Positions 9,840 through 20,322 of a DNA stretch of 64,000 nt are shown here, in pieces. The notes under the pieces were generated by a model, which was not told the DNA's origin, made no database searches, and saw only the letters and a program-made list of their open reading frames with translations. This stretch comes from Antilocapra americana (lineage: Eukaryota; Chordata; Mammalia; Artiodactyla; Antilocapridae), in contig ML664161.1 of assembly GCA_007570785.1 (NCBI GenBank), positions 11,229,029 through 11,293,028 of the forward strand, written 5' to 3'. Position 1 is the first letter of the stretch. Each line of letters opens with the position of its first letter. Made by a program: the position numbers and the translations under genes.

Positions 9840-11480
9840 CAAAAAGGCAAAATTGTTGTCTGAGGAGGGCTTACAAATAGCTGTGAAAAGAAGAGAAGCA
9901 AAAGGAAAAGGAGAAAAGGAAAGATACACCCATTTGAATACAGAGTTCCAAAGAATGTCAAGGAGAGATAAAGCCTTCCTCCATGATCAATGCAAAGAAA
10001 TAGAGGAAAACAACAAAATGGGAAAGACTAGAGATCTCTTTAAGAAAATTAGAGATACCAAGGGAACATTTCATGCAAAAATGGGTTCAATAAAGGACAG
10101 AAATGGTAGGGACCTAACAAAAGCAAATGATATTAAGAAGAGGTGGCAAGAATACACGAATAACTGTACAAAGGAGATCTTCACGACCCATATAATCACA
10201 ATGGTGTGATCACTCACCTAGAGCCAGACATCCTGGAATGTGAAGTCAAGTGGGCTTTAGGAGGTATGACTATGTACAAAGCTAGTGGAGGTGATGGAAT
10301 TCCAGTTGTGCTATTTCAAATCCTAAAAGATGATGCTTTGAAAGTGCTGCACTCATTATGCCAGCAAATTTAGAAAGCTCAGCAGTGCCCACAGGACTGG
10401 AAAGGGTCAGTTTTCATTCCAATTTCAAAGAAAGGCAATGCCAAAGCATGCTCAAAGTACTGCACAATTGCACTCATATCACACGGCTAGCAAAGTAATG
10501 CTGAAAATTCTCCAAGCCAGGCTTCAACAGTACTTGAACCATGAACTCCCATATGTTCAAGTTGGATTTAGAAAAGACAGAGGAACCAGAGATCAAATTG
10601 CCAACATGTGTTGGATCATCGAAAAAGTGAGAGAGTTCCAGAAAAACATCTACTTTTGCTTTTTTGACCATGCCAAAACCTTTGACTATGTGGATCACAA
10701 TAAACTGTGGAAAATTCTTCGAGAGATAGGAATACCAGACCACCTTACCTGACTCCTGAGAAATCTGTATGCAGGACAGGAAGCAACAGTTAGAAATGGA
10801 CATGGAACAACAGACTGGTTCCAAGTAGGAAAAGGAGTACATCAAGGCTGTAAATTGTCACCCTGCTTATTTAACTTACATACAAAGTACATCATTAGAA
10901 ATCTGTGACAGGAGGAAGCACAAGCCGGAATTAAGATTGCTGGGAGAAATATCAATAACTGCAGATATGAAGATGACACCACACTTATGGCTGAAAGTGA
11001 AGAAGAACTAAAGAGCCTCTTGATGAAAGTGAAAGAAGAGAGTAAAATAGTTGGCTTAAAGCTCAACATTTACAAAAGTAAGACCATGGCACCTGGTCCC
11101 ATCACTTCATGGCAAATGGTAACAGTGACAGAATTTATTTTTTTGGGCTCCAAAATCACTGTAGATGGTGACTGCAGCCATGAAATTAAAAGATGCTTGG
11201 TCCTCGTTAGAAAAGTTATGACCAACCTAGACAGCATATTAAAAAGCAGGGACAATAATTTGCCAACAAAGGTCCATCTAGTCAAAGCTTTGGTTTTTCC
11301 AATAGTCATGTATGGATGTGAGAGTTGGACTATAAAGAAAGCTGAGCACCGAAGAATTGATGCTTTTGAACTGTGATGTTGGAGAATATTCTTGAGAGTC
11401 CCTTGGACTGCAAAGAGATCCACCAGTTCATCCTAAAGGAAATTAGTACTGAATATTCATCAGAAGTACTGATGCTGAAG
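9840..11480 (+). pseudogene. BovB reverse transcriptase relic
   Basis: The RT would copy BovB RNA, and probably Bov SINE RNA, at the nicked target. Open pieces are 9853-10209 (basic linker), 10438-10752 (fingers and palm) and 10987-11376 (thumb side). Motif A keeps its Asp (C-F-F-D at 10657-10668, with A-K-T-F-D following). The catalytic YADD box reads Y-E-D-D at 10966-10977. A Trp codon has become TAG at 10371-10373, and a Cys codon has become TGA at 10750-10752, right after D-H-L-T. Frame changes separate the three pieces. The downstream 'SWTIKKAEHRRIDAFEL' region at about 11320-11374 is the C-terminal BovB signature. Confidence 0.88.
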
Positions 11481-11866
11481 GTGAAACTCTAATACTTTGA
11501 CCACTGATGTGAAGAATTGGCTCATTTGTAAAGCCCCCAATTTTGGGAATGATTGAAGGCAGGAGAAGGGGATGACAGAGGATGAGATCATTGGATGACA
11601 TCACCAACTTGATGGACATGAGTTTGAGTAAACCCCAGAAGTTGGTGATGGACAGGGAGGGCTGGCATTCTGCAGTGCATGGCGTCAAAAGGGGCAGACG
11701 CAACTGAGCAACTGTACTGAACTGAATGCTTATATTAATACTGTCTGACTGCAAAAATGCTTTTCTCTTATAGATAAATCTCCTTACTCTCTTCATTTAA
11801 GCTATCCAATTTTGTGCTAGATATCTCCTATTAAATGTTTAATGTGAGCATAACTTGCTGTTCTTG

Positions 11867-12046
11867 GGCTTCCCTGGTGGCTGAGCTGGTCAAGATCTGC
11901 CTGCAATGTGGGAGACCTGGTTTCGATCCTTCGGTTGGGAAGATTCCCAAGGAGAAGGGAATGGCTGTGCACCGCAGTATTCTTGCCTGGATAGTCTTTG
12001 AGTGGCAGAGTAGCAGATGTGACTGAGAGACTTTCACTTTCACTTT
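11867..12046 (+). mobile_element. Bov-tA SINE
   Basis: tRNA-derived head GGGCTTCCCTGGTGGCTGAG at 11867, then the GGAGAAGGGAATGG core at 11952, GTATTCTTGCCTGGATAG at 11977 and the tail ACTTTCACTTTCACTTTC. Internally shortened relative to the usual about 210 bp. No clear flanking duplication seen. Confidence 0.92.
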
Positions 12047-12628
12047 CTCATGGTTAATCAATAATGGAGCTGAAATTTGCATCTAAGTCTGTTTGAATCA
12101 GATGCCCCTTCTTTCAGCCATTTCCTTTTATTGGTCTTGCATCCCTTTTGTGATTGCACTAGTTCAGACCTCCTTCATCTTTGGGAAAACAAAGCCATCT
12201 GTGTTATGGCCCCCAAGACCATCCCTAAGTCTGATGTTTTGCTAGGAGAATTGACAGGTCTCAGCATGTAGTTGTATTCATTGCTGTTATTTATTACAGT
12301 GGAAGGATGTCAAACCAAATCAGTAAAGGCAAGAGGCACATGGAGTAGAGCCTAGAGGATACCTAAGACAGATTCCAGGCATCCTCTCTCAGTGGAGTTA
12401 CGTAGAATATGTGTAAGCCCTCCAGCAATAATTTGTAAAAACATGGGTAAAATGTTGTTTCCTAGGGAATTTCACTGGAGACCTGGTACTCAGAGTTTTA
12501 TTGGTGATTGACTACATACATACTTTCTACCTGACACATACCAAGATTCTAGTAGTCACTTAGAAGGAAATCAGGTGTTCAGCATGAGCTATTGTTTGCA
12601 TAAACACTTTGGGCACACACAGTTACAT
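12047..12628. other. No recognisable feature
   Basis: Unassigned sequence between a SINE and an L1 fragment. Confidence 0.45.
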
Positions 12629-12740
12629 TTTTTTTTTCCTCCAAATTTTAAACTCTTTATTTTGTATTGGAGTATAGCTGATAAACGATGTTGTGATAGT
12701 TTCAGGTGAACGGTCTATAAGTTTGTTTTCTAAGTCTGTG
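12629..12740 (-). mobile_element. L1 fragment (antisense), left piece
   Basis: ATTTTGTATTGGAGTATAGC at 12659, GATGTTGTGATAGTTTCAGG at 12688 and TTTTCTAAGTCTGTGAGTCC at 12726 are antisense L1 3' region phrases. About 300 bp of the usual L1 is missing between the second and third phrase. Confidence 0.75.
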
Positions 12741-12950
12741 AGTCCCTTTCTGTCATCTTCTGATGTGCTATCTTTTGGCCTTTTCATACTGTTTATAGGG
12801 TGCTTGTGGCAAGAATACTAGAGTGGTCTGCCATTCTCTCCTCCAGTGGGCCACATTTTGTCAGAACTCACCACTGTCACCTGTCCCTCTTAGGTGGCCC
12901 TGTACAGCATGGCTCATGGCTTCCTTGAGTTATGTGAGCTCATAGATCCA
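12741..12950 (-). mobile_element. BovB 5'UTR fragment (antisense) without a 3' end
   Basis: Corresponds in reverse to the BovB 5'UTR seen at about 8595-8770 in this window: CTTTTCATACTG, GGCAAGAATACTAGAGTGG, CCAGTGGGCCACATTTTGTC, AGGTGGCCCTGTACAGCATG, then CCTTGAGTTATG. It stops without any BovB ORF or 3' tail on either side, which ordinary 5' truncation does not produce. Confidence 0.75.
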
Positions 12951-13009
12951 TGCAAGATATATATGCAAGATCTGTGAAGGGGCTTGTATCCAATATGTAA
13001 TTCCTATTA

Positions 13010-13072
13010 AGTTCAATGATTCAGTTGTGTCTGACTCTTTGGACCAAAGCCCACCAAGCTACTCAGTCCATG
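13010..13072 (-). mobile_element. Bov-A fragment (antisense)
   Basis: ATTCAGTTGTGTCTGACTCTTTGG followed by 'gcccaccaagctactcagtccatgg', the antisense 3' part of a Bov-A, cut off before the core. Lies between the BovB fragment and the resumed L1. Confidence 0.75.
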
Positions 13073-13310
13073 GAAATTTTTTTTCTTTTTAGATTTCACG
13101 TATAAGAGATATACAATATTTCTCCTTCTCTGACTTACTTCACTTAGTATGACAATCTCTAGGTACATCCATCCACATTGCAGCAAATGTTATTATTTCA
13201 TTCTTTTTAATGGCTGAGTAATATTCCACTGCATGTATGTACCACATCTCCTTTATTCATTTCTCTGTTGATGGGCATTTAGGTTGCTTTGAACACAGTT
13301 ACATATTCTT
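13073..13310 (-). mobile_element. L1 fragment (antisense), right piece
   Basis: TTTTTAGATTTCACGTATAAG at 13086, TTACTTCACTTAGTATGACA at 13135, TTTTAATGGCTGAGTAATATTCC at 13206 and CTGTTGATGGGCATTTAGG at 13265 are in the usual antisense L1 order and continue the piece at 12629-12740. Confidence 0.85.
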
Positions 13311-14667
13311 ATCAGAGATTCTAGACCCTCTTGATATTGAAGTTTCCAGATGCCAGCTAAGGTCTAAGCTTGTATAGGCTTTTGTAAGGATAGCAGTCTC
13401 AGGCTGTTATATTAACTCTTATCTGTATATCTTTTAATGAATATTTCTGTATGCAGTCTTTTTCTGTCTCACTGACATCTCTACACTTCAGCACAATGAT
13501 CCGTCTAAAATGCAAATCTGATCTTATCCTTCCTTGGCTTATTATTCTCTGTATATTTTCTAGTTCTCCATAAGTGGGATAAAAGGGACTATCTCAGAAA
13601 ATTCTTTCAGATCATAATTGCTATTAAAGTTAATGTGTTTTGATTTTGTAATGTGAGATATTTACTCACTTATTTTAACTTTAGGACTTGTAAGAGCTTC
13701 CCATTGGACACCATGGTTGAGAATACCCTTTTTTTTTTATCACTGCTTATTTTCTGGACAGAATGAATCTCTCCTGGCTTTGAGCTGTTTTGACAATTTA
13801 AGTTTTCTTCACATGGCACTCTTTCTCCTATATTATAATTATTTGTGTGCATACCTCACCTTCATATTATAGTTCTTTGAGAAAATGATTCTTCTCTCTT
13901 GCTTTATTTCTCAAATTAACCTCCAATAGCTAAATGTTTATCACTTATCTTTCAATTAAGTATGTTGAATGAGTGAATAAATAACTAAAATTGAAAATAC
14001 TGGTTCTATTTTATCCTGCAAAAGTTACTTATCTTACTTTTTGAGTAGCCATTTGTAAATATTATTTAGATTATATTATCCTAGTAAAAGAAATATAGAA
14101 GGCTATTTAAATAGAAATTAATTATGTCTCTATTTTTAAAATATCTAGTCATGTACTTTGATTTAGTGAAACTAGACTTAAGTGCATTATTTGTTTTCAT
14201 TCTTTGAATCAGTTTTTAAGTAAACAGAGTTTCTTGTTTTCATTTTATCCCTCTTCAACCACATTTCTATACAAATTTTTGTTTAATTAGGCTGTGCTAA
14301 ATTATATATGGGGGACTTGTTTTTAAGTGAAAGTGGTGGATGTCTGCATAGCCAAAGAAACTACAATTTATCTTGGTATCAGAAATTTAGATAAATTACT
14401 AGTCTACTCTCAAGTCCTACTTTTATTTTTCTTGTTGGTTAAGCAAACACATGGACTGTCAGTGTCCTGATAAAGAGGGTGATGATAATATATAATTTGT
14501 TCATGAAAATTTATTGTGCTTTTTTCAGTATTAATCTGTGTATATGTTGTTAATAACAGCAATAAGTAAAAGCTCTTAGATTTGCATAGAAGAAGTTAAC
14601 CAAAGAGAATCTGACTCACAGATATTCCTTTGTTATATGTGTGTGAATATGTATGTGTATTTATGTG
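13311..14667. other. No recognisable feature
   Basis: AT-rich, with one T run near 13730-13739. No repeat or gene recognised. Confidence 0.45.
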
Positions 14668-14880
14668 GATTCCCTGGTGGCTCAGATGCTAAAGCATCTG
14701 CCCACAATGTAGGAGACATGAGTTTAATCCCCGGGTGGGGAAGATCCTCTGGAGAAGGAAATGGCAACCCACTCCAGTACTCTTGCCTAGAAAATTCCAT
14801 GGATGGAGGAACCTGGTGGGCTACAGTCCATGGGGTTGCAAAGAGTTGGACACGACTGAGCAACTTCACTTTCACTTTCA
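14668..14880 (+). mobile_element. Bov-tA SINE, near complete
   Basis: Head TTCCCTGGTGGCTCAGATGC at 14670, GGAGAAGGAAATGGCAACCC at 14751, TACAGTCCATGGGGTTGC at 14822, GACACGACTGAGCAAC at 14850 and a CACTTTCACTTTC tail. Full two-part structure (tRNA head plus Bov-A body). The open frames on both strands are readings through it. Confidence 0.96.
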
Positions 14881-15680
14881 ATTTCTCCATATAAATATAA
14901 AATGAATATATAGATTGTTAGGGAAATGTATATACTTATGAAGATATTATCAAGCCTTCTTGGGCTGCTGTCACTTTTGAAATGCTAAGGATGGAATGTT
15001 ATACCCTCATATCTATTGTGTGATTCACGTCTTTTGAGAAGATGCATTGTCATGTGTCTGTGGCAACCATAAACGTGTTGTCTCTGTCTACAATATGGAG
15101 TCAGTATGGTAGCAGCACCATGTGCAATTCTTTGGTGCTTTCTGTAGTGTAGTGTGACAGATAATTCTACTCAGGTTGTCAGTAGTGACAGCTGAGACTT
15201 TTTGCTTAGATGCTTTGACAGTGCTTGTATTAAACAGCTAGAGCCATACACTCCATTAAGTTTCTGTAAAATGAACTGTCTGCTTCTTGCTGTTTTGCTG
15301 ATAGTGGCAACAGTTGTAAGCTAATCCTCTCCGTTTGTGGATTGCTCGACTGAGTGGTTTCACTTGTCGACTGGTACCTGATCTCATAGTTATAGTGGAG
15401 TGGCTACAAGGTAGAGAGCCATGATCCGTAAGAAATCATTTGTTTCAAAACAGGTTTTTATTCTTAGAAGTTATTTTCTCTAAATTAGACTCCAAATATG
15501 ATCCTAAATAGGATTAAAAAAAACTGACTTTCTAGATAGTAAAATGATTGATGCTTTTTTCACAACACGTAATTACTCATAGGCTCTTGGTACAAAAGAC
15601 ATAAACATAAGAACAGTATTTCTCTCACCATGTGGATATTTAAGAACGTGTGCAGTAATGAAAGCTTCACATTCCTTAAT
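14881..15680. other. Repeat-free block with retained CpGs
   Basis: No transposon recognised. 15320-15430 contains several CpG dinucleotides (ccgttt, ctcgac, gtcgac, tccgta) in a CpG-poor neighbourhood. No open frame or RNA gene signature recognised. Confidence 0.4.
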
Positions 15681-16438
15681 GTTGTTGTTAGGTTGCTCAG
15701 TCATGTCCTACTCTTTGAAACCCCATGTCCACCCCATGTTGCTGCATGCCAGTCTGCCCTGTCCATCACCATCTCCCAGAGCTTACTCAAACTCATGTCC
15801 ATCAAGTCAGTGATACCATCTATCCATCTTGTCCTCTGTCATCCCTTTCTCCTCCTCCCTTCAGTCGTTCCAAGAATCAGGGTCTTTTCTAATGAGTTGG
15901 CTCTTCATATCAGGTGATCAAAGTATTGGAGTTTCAGCTTCAGCATCAGTCCTTCCAATGAATATTCAGGACTGATTTCCTTTAGGATTGATTGGTTTGA
16001 TCACCTTGCAGTCAAGAGATTCTCAGTAGCCTTCTCCAATACCACAGTTCAAAAGCATCACTTCTTCAGTGTTCAGCCTTCTTTAGGGTCCAACTTTCAC
16101 ATCCATATATGATTACTGGAAAAACCATAGCTTTAACTAGATGGACCTTTGTTGGCAAAGTAATATCTCTGTTTTTTAATGCACTGTCTAGATTTGTCAT
16201 AGCTTTTCTTCCAAGGAGCAATCATCTTTTAATTTCATTGCTGCAGTCACCATCTTTAGTGATTTTGGATCCCAGGAAAATAAAGTCTGTTATTGTTTCC
16301 ATTGTTTCCCCATCTATTTGCCATGAAGTGTTGGGACCAGATTCCATGATCTTCATCTTCTGAATGTTGAGTTTCAAGCCAAATTTTTCACTCTCCTTTT
16401 TCACCTTCATCAAGTGACTCTTTAGTTCCTCTTCCTTA
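15681..16438 (-). mobile_element. BovB 3' end (antisense), 5'-truncated
   Basis: Starts with a GTTGTTGTTAGG tail and GCTCAGTCATGTCC, then antisense RT thumb and C-terminal region: TCAAAGTATTGGAGTTTCAG at 15920, TTTGTTGGCAAAGTAATATC at 16147, GTTTCCCCATCTATTTGCC at 16303. Ends inside the segment following the YADD box, so the catalytic core is absent. Open frames 15630-15917, 16109-16363 and 16222-16449 lie in it. Confidence 0.95.
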
Positions 16439-16690
16439 ATATGTTTCATTAAATAAGTATTATTCCATTTTTGTAAGCAAAATCATGTTACTGGAGATAT
16501 GGATACCTGATTGTTTTCAATATATGGGAAATGTGTAACTTTGGATTGTTTTCTCATTTAAATAAATGGTAATTCCTTTAAACTATTTCTTATTACACTT
16601 ATGTATTCTGTTAAGCTCTCCTGTTTCTTAGTTTCTCCTCCATAGAAATGGGTAAGTGTGATCATCATTTTCTAGGTGCTACAGAGGCCA
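16439..16690. other. No recognisable feature
   Basis: AT-rich flank of the BovB copy. Confidence 0.4.
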
Positions 16691-16691
16691 C

Positions 16692-16762
16692 TTTTGTCAA
16701 TATATACCTAAGAATTTGTCAGTATATATCTTAGAATTTGTCAATATATACCTTTAGAATTC
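16692..16762. repeat. Three-copy 22-bp minisatellite
   Basis: Units TTTGTCAATATATACCTAAGAA, with variants (cagtatatatcttagaa; caatatatacctttagaa), occur three times in a row from about 16693 to 16760, with one to four differences between units. Confidence 0.85.
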
Positions 16763-18239
16763 AACTCTTAAATTGCATATAGGAAAAGCATATTCATTTT
16801 CTTTGTAGTATTTTATTTTTTTAAGTTAATCTAAGCCCTTATATAATGTAATGTAAGAACATCTTGTAATGTCTCATTAAATATATTATGCCTTACAACA
16901 CTTCAATGAAATAAAGTTTTGATATAGTTTCTGAATACATATTTTTGCAGATATTAGTGAGTATACAGATTTGGAAATTAAATTTTGCTTATGTCTCCAA
17001 AGCTTTCAAGTCTCTAGCACAGGATAAAGCACATTTTCAGTTATATATGAGGAATCCTTAATGCAATGCTATCTTTTTCCTAGAGTATATAAAATTTTGG
17101 TTCTAAAAATGAGGAAGAATTGTATTTGACTGAATTGGGGACATTTGACAGTCTAATAAACTGTTCTCTGGCATAGAATTCATTAACTCTTCAAACTACG
17201 TAGCTAATAATTAGAGATATAAAAGCAGTAATCTTACAAATAACTAAGTGCTCTATAATAGTCCATTTATCTCAGACAGGTGATGATTTCTTGCTGTAGG
17301 CCATTCTTCAGGCAAGGTTTCCTTAGGGCAGAGAAAATTATTTTATTATTATAGGAGAAAAAATGGGTTTTGATGAATCAGAAAGTAGACCCAGAAGAGA
17401 CTTTTCCACAGGTCCAGCTGCATATTAGTTGGGAAGAAGCTATTCGGTGACTTTGAAGAATGAAATGTGTACTCTCCTTATAAGAGAGATCAGGAACTGG
17501 GTATGATATGCCTTTCTATCAGATATTAGAAAGCCATCTTCTACTGATGGTTTAGACAGTATCACACAAATCTTTCTGCCTCCAGCTTTTCTGTCTGTGG
17601 CTCACTTTGAAATGTTAGCTGTGCCAGCAATGTATAAAGATGATTTTTCTTCCTTCACTACTTCCATAAGCAAAAAAATAGATTGGAAAATTCAAGGAAA
17701 GCAGGAAACAGTTCCAAGGAAGCAATACCACAACTGAAAGCATTCTAAGAATGTCTGGGTGAATTAAGAAAGAGTTTTAATCTTATGAGCCCAAGAAAAA
17801 ATTGCAGGAGAATCTTGTTTGCTTTTCTTAGAGACTTACGTCATTGATTATATTAGCAAAGCTTGCACTAATATAACTGACTTTTGTGTGTAATCTTTCT
17901 TTCGTATATGATCTCCTACTATTGCCTCTCATCCTCCATCTCCATTTCAATTTCTATCTTTATCTCTATCTCTCTCCTACTGTTAACCACATTTGGGATT
18001 TCTGCTAGGGTCTTAAATATACACTTTAAAGTGAGAGGAATACCTAATATTTCTGAGTCACTGAAAATTTTCTAAATAACTGCAAACAGATGCATAGTTT
18101 TATTTTAAGTAAGATTATAATTCTGAACCTTATCAAAAGAATCTAGAACAATGAAACTAAAATATTACACATACATTGAAAGGGTTCTGTGAAATTTTAA
18201 CCCCAAAACACAGAAGTAAATCTCAATAGTTTATGTGGT
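16763..18239. other. No recognisable feature
   Basis: AT-rich. 17922-17978 is a C/T-rich tract (ATCTCTATCTCT type) that produces the low-complexity open frame at 17884-18075. Confidence 0.45.
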
Positions 18240-18255
18240 ATCAATTGTGTTGTAA

Positions 18256-18466
18256 AAGTAAGTAAAGTTGCTCAGTCAGGTCCGACTCTTTGCAACCCTA
18301 TGGACTGTAGCCTATCAGGTTCCACCGTCCATGGGATTTTCCAAGCAAGAGTACTGGAGTGGGTTGCCATTTCCTTCTCCAGGAGACCTTCCCTAGCCAG
18401 GGATTGAACCCAGGTCTCCTGCATTGTAGGCAGACGCTTTACCATCTGAGCCACCAGGGAAGTCTC
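18256..18466 (-). mobile_element. Bov-tA SINE (antisense) with TSD
   Basis: TTGCTCAGTCAGGTCCGACTC at 18268, GTACTGGAGTGGGTTGCC at 18351, GGGATTGAACCCAGGTCTCC at 18401 and head complement CTGAGCCACCAGGGAAG at 18447. Flanking repeats atcaattgtgttgtaa (18240-18255) and atcgattgtgttgtaa (18467-18482) differ at one base and mark the target duplication. Confidence 0.97.
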
Positions 18467-18693
18467 ATCGATTGTGTTGTAACATCCTGTAAATAACATT
18501 GAATACAAGAGAACTAGTAACAACACAAAGAAACTACACAAAGCAACATAAGTTGATCTCTCACACACACATGTGAGGCTCAGGGTATTAATGAGGTACT
18601 CACAGTACTTGATGTTTTGTTAAAGGCATAATAAACAGGTTGGAAATATAAAATAATTTTAACACTGTCACGAATTTACCCAAACACTTCACT

Positions 18694-19752
18694 GCAGTTC
18701 AGTTGCTCAGTTCAGTTCAGTTCAGTCATTCAGGCATGTTCAACCCTCTGCGACCCCAAAATCACAGCACACCAGGCCTCACTGTCCATCACCAACTCCC
18801 GGAGTCCACCCAAATTCATGTCCATCAAGTTGGTGATGCCATCCAGCAATCTTGTCCTCTGTCTTCCCCTTCTCTTCTTGACCCCAATCCTTCTCACATT
18901 AAGAATCCTCCTTGCATGAGGTGGCCAAAGTATTGGAGTTTCAGCTTCAACATCAGTCCTTCCAAAGGACACCTAGGACTGATCTCCTTTAGGATGAACT
19001 GGTGGGATCTCCTTGCAGTCTAAGGGACTCTCAAGAGTCTTCTCCAACACCATAGTTCAAAAGCATCAATCCTTTAGCACTCAGCTTTCTTCACCGTCCA
19101 ACTCACATCCATACATGATCATTGGAAAAACCATAGCCTTGACTAGACAGATCTTTGTTGGTAAAGTAATGTCTCTGCTTTTAAATATGCTATCTAGGCT
19201 GGTCATAACTTTCCTTTCAAGGAGTGTGTCTTTTAATTTCATGGCTGCAATCACCATCTACAGTGATTTTGGAGCCCCCCAAAATAAAGTCTGACACTGT
19301 TTCCACCGTTTCTCCATCTATTTCCCATAAAGTGATGGGACCAGATGCCATGATCTTAGTTTTCTGAACGTTGAGCTTTAAGCCAACTTTTTCACTCTCC
19401 TCTTTCACTTTCATCAAGAGGCTTTTTAGTTCCTCTTCATTTTCTGCCATTAGGGTGGTGTTATCTGCATATCTGAGGTGATTGATATTTCTCCTGGCGA
19501 TCTTGATTCCAGCTTGTGCTTCTTCCAGCCCAGTTTTTCTCATGATGTACTCTGCATATAAGTTAAATAAGCAAGGTGACAATAAACAGCCTTGACGTAC
19601 TCCTTTTCTTATTTGGAACCAGTCTGTTTTTCCATGTCCAGTTCTAACTGTTGCTTCCTGATCTGTATACAGGTTTCTCAAGAATCAGGTCAGATGGTCT
19701 GGTATTTCCATCTCTTTAAGCATTTCTGCAGTTTATTGTTATCCACACAGTG
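18694..19752 (-). mobile_element. BovB 3' half (antisense), 5'-truncated
   Basis: Begins with a tail of CAGTT/TTCAG units (18694-18725) and includes the RT thumb, the catalytic box and part of the palm. The minus-strand frame 19217-19681 keeps 154 codons of RT, but the YADD box reads Y-A-D-N (about 19463-19474, last codon AAC). The left flank has no clear duplication. It meets an oppositely oriented BovB at 19776. Confidence 0.95.
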
Positions 19753-19771
19753 ATTACTTGTATAGAAATGT

Positions 19772-20322
19772 ATATGAATCTAAAAGACACTTGTTCCTTG
19801 GAAGAAAAGCTATGACAAACCTAGACTGTGTTAAAAAGCAGAGACATCACTTTGCCTTCAAAGGACTATATCGTCAAAGCTATGGTTTTTCCTGTAGTCA
19901 TGTATGCCTCTGAAAGTTGGACCATAAAGAAAGCTGAGCACCGAAGAACTGATGCCTTTGAACTGAGGTTTTGGAGAAGACTCTTGAGAATCCGTTGAAC
20001 TGCAAGGTGATCAAACCAGTCAATCCTAGGAAATCAGACCTGAATATTCATTAGAAGGACTGATCTTGAAACAGAAGCTGCAAAACTTTGGCCACATGCT
20101 GCGAGGAGCTGACTCTTTGCAAGAGACCTTGATGCTGGGAAATATTGAAGGAAGGAAGAGAAGGGGACAGCAGAGGATGAGATTACTGGATAGCATCACT
20201 GATTCAATGGACACGAGTTTGAGAAAACTCCAGGAAATCCCGAAGAGCAGGGAAGAATGGCATGATGCAGTTCATGGGGTCACAACGTTGGACCTAACTG
20301 AGCAACTGAACTACAACAACAA
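19772..20322 (+). mobile_element. BovB 3' end (sense), 5'-truncated
   Basis: Starts at 'tatgaatctaaaagacac', matching the EIKRRL segment of the RT C-terminal region, and proceeds through GCTGAGCACCGAAGAACTG at 19935, TTTGGAGAAGACTCTTGAG at 19969 and CAGCAGAGGATGAGATTACTG at 20168 to an ACAACAACAAT tail. With the preceding antisense copy it forms a head-to-head inverted pair. Confidence 0.94.

Larger units (their letters stand above)
7930..11730 (+). mobile_element. BovB (RTE-clade LINE), near full length, inactivated
   Basis: About 3.8 kb in one orientation in the expected order: 5'UTR (7930-8980), APE-type endonuclease relic (8985-9660), linker and reverse transcriptase relic (9840-11480), then the 3' tail with repeated ACTGA units ending near 11728. 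Typical BovB phrases are easy to see, for example CAACAGAAAATTGGATTAAAG at 8399 and ATGAAATTAAAAGATGCTTG at 11179. It is the only copy in this window that keeps the 5' region together with the 3' end. Multiple stops and frameshifts mean it cannot encode a working protein. The left boundary is approximate and no target-site duplication was found. Confidence 0.92.

Noticed and set aside
18694..20322. Twin-priming explanation for the head-to-head BovB pair
   Set aside because: Both halves contain the same 3' region and tail, whereas twin priming would give complementary, non-overlapping parts of one element.
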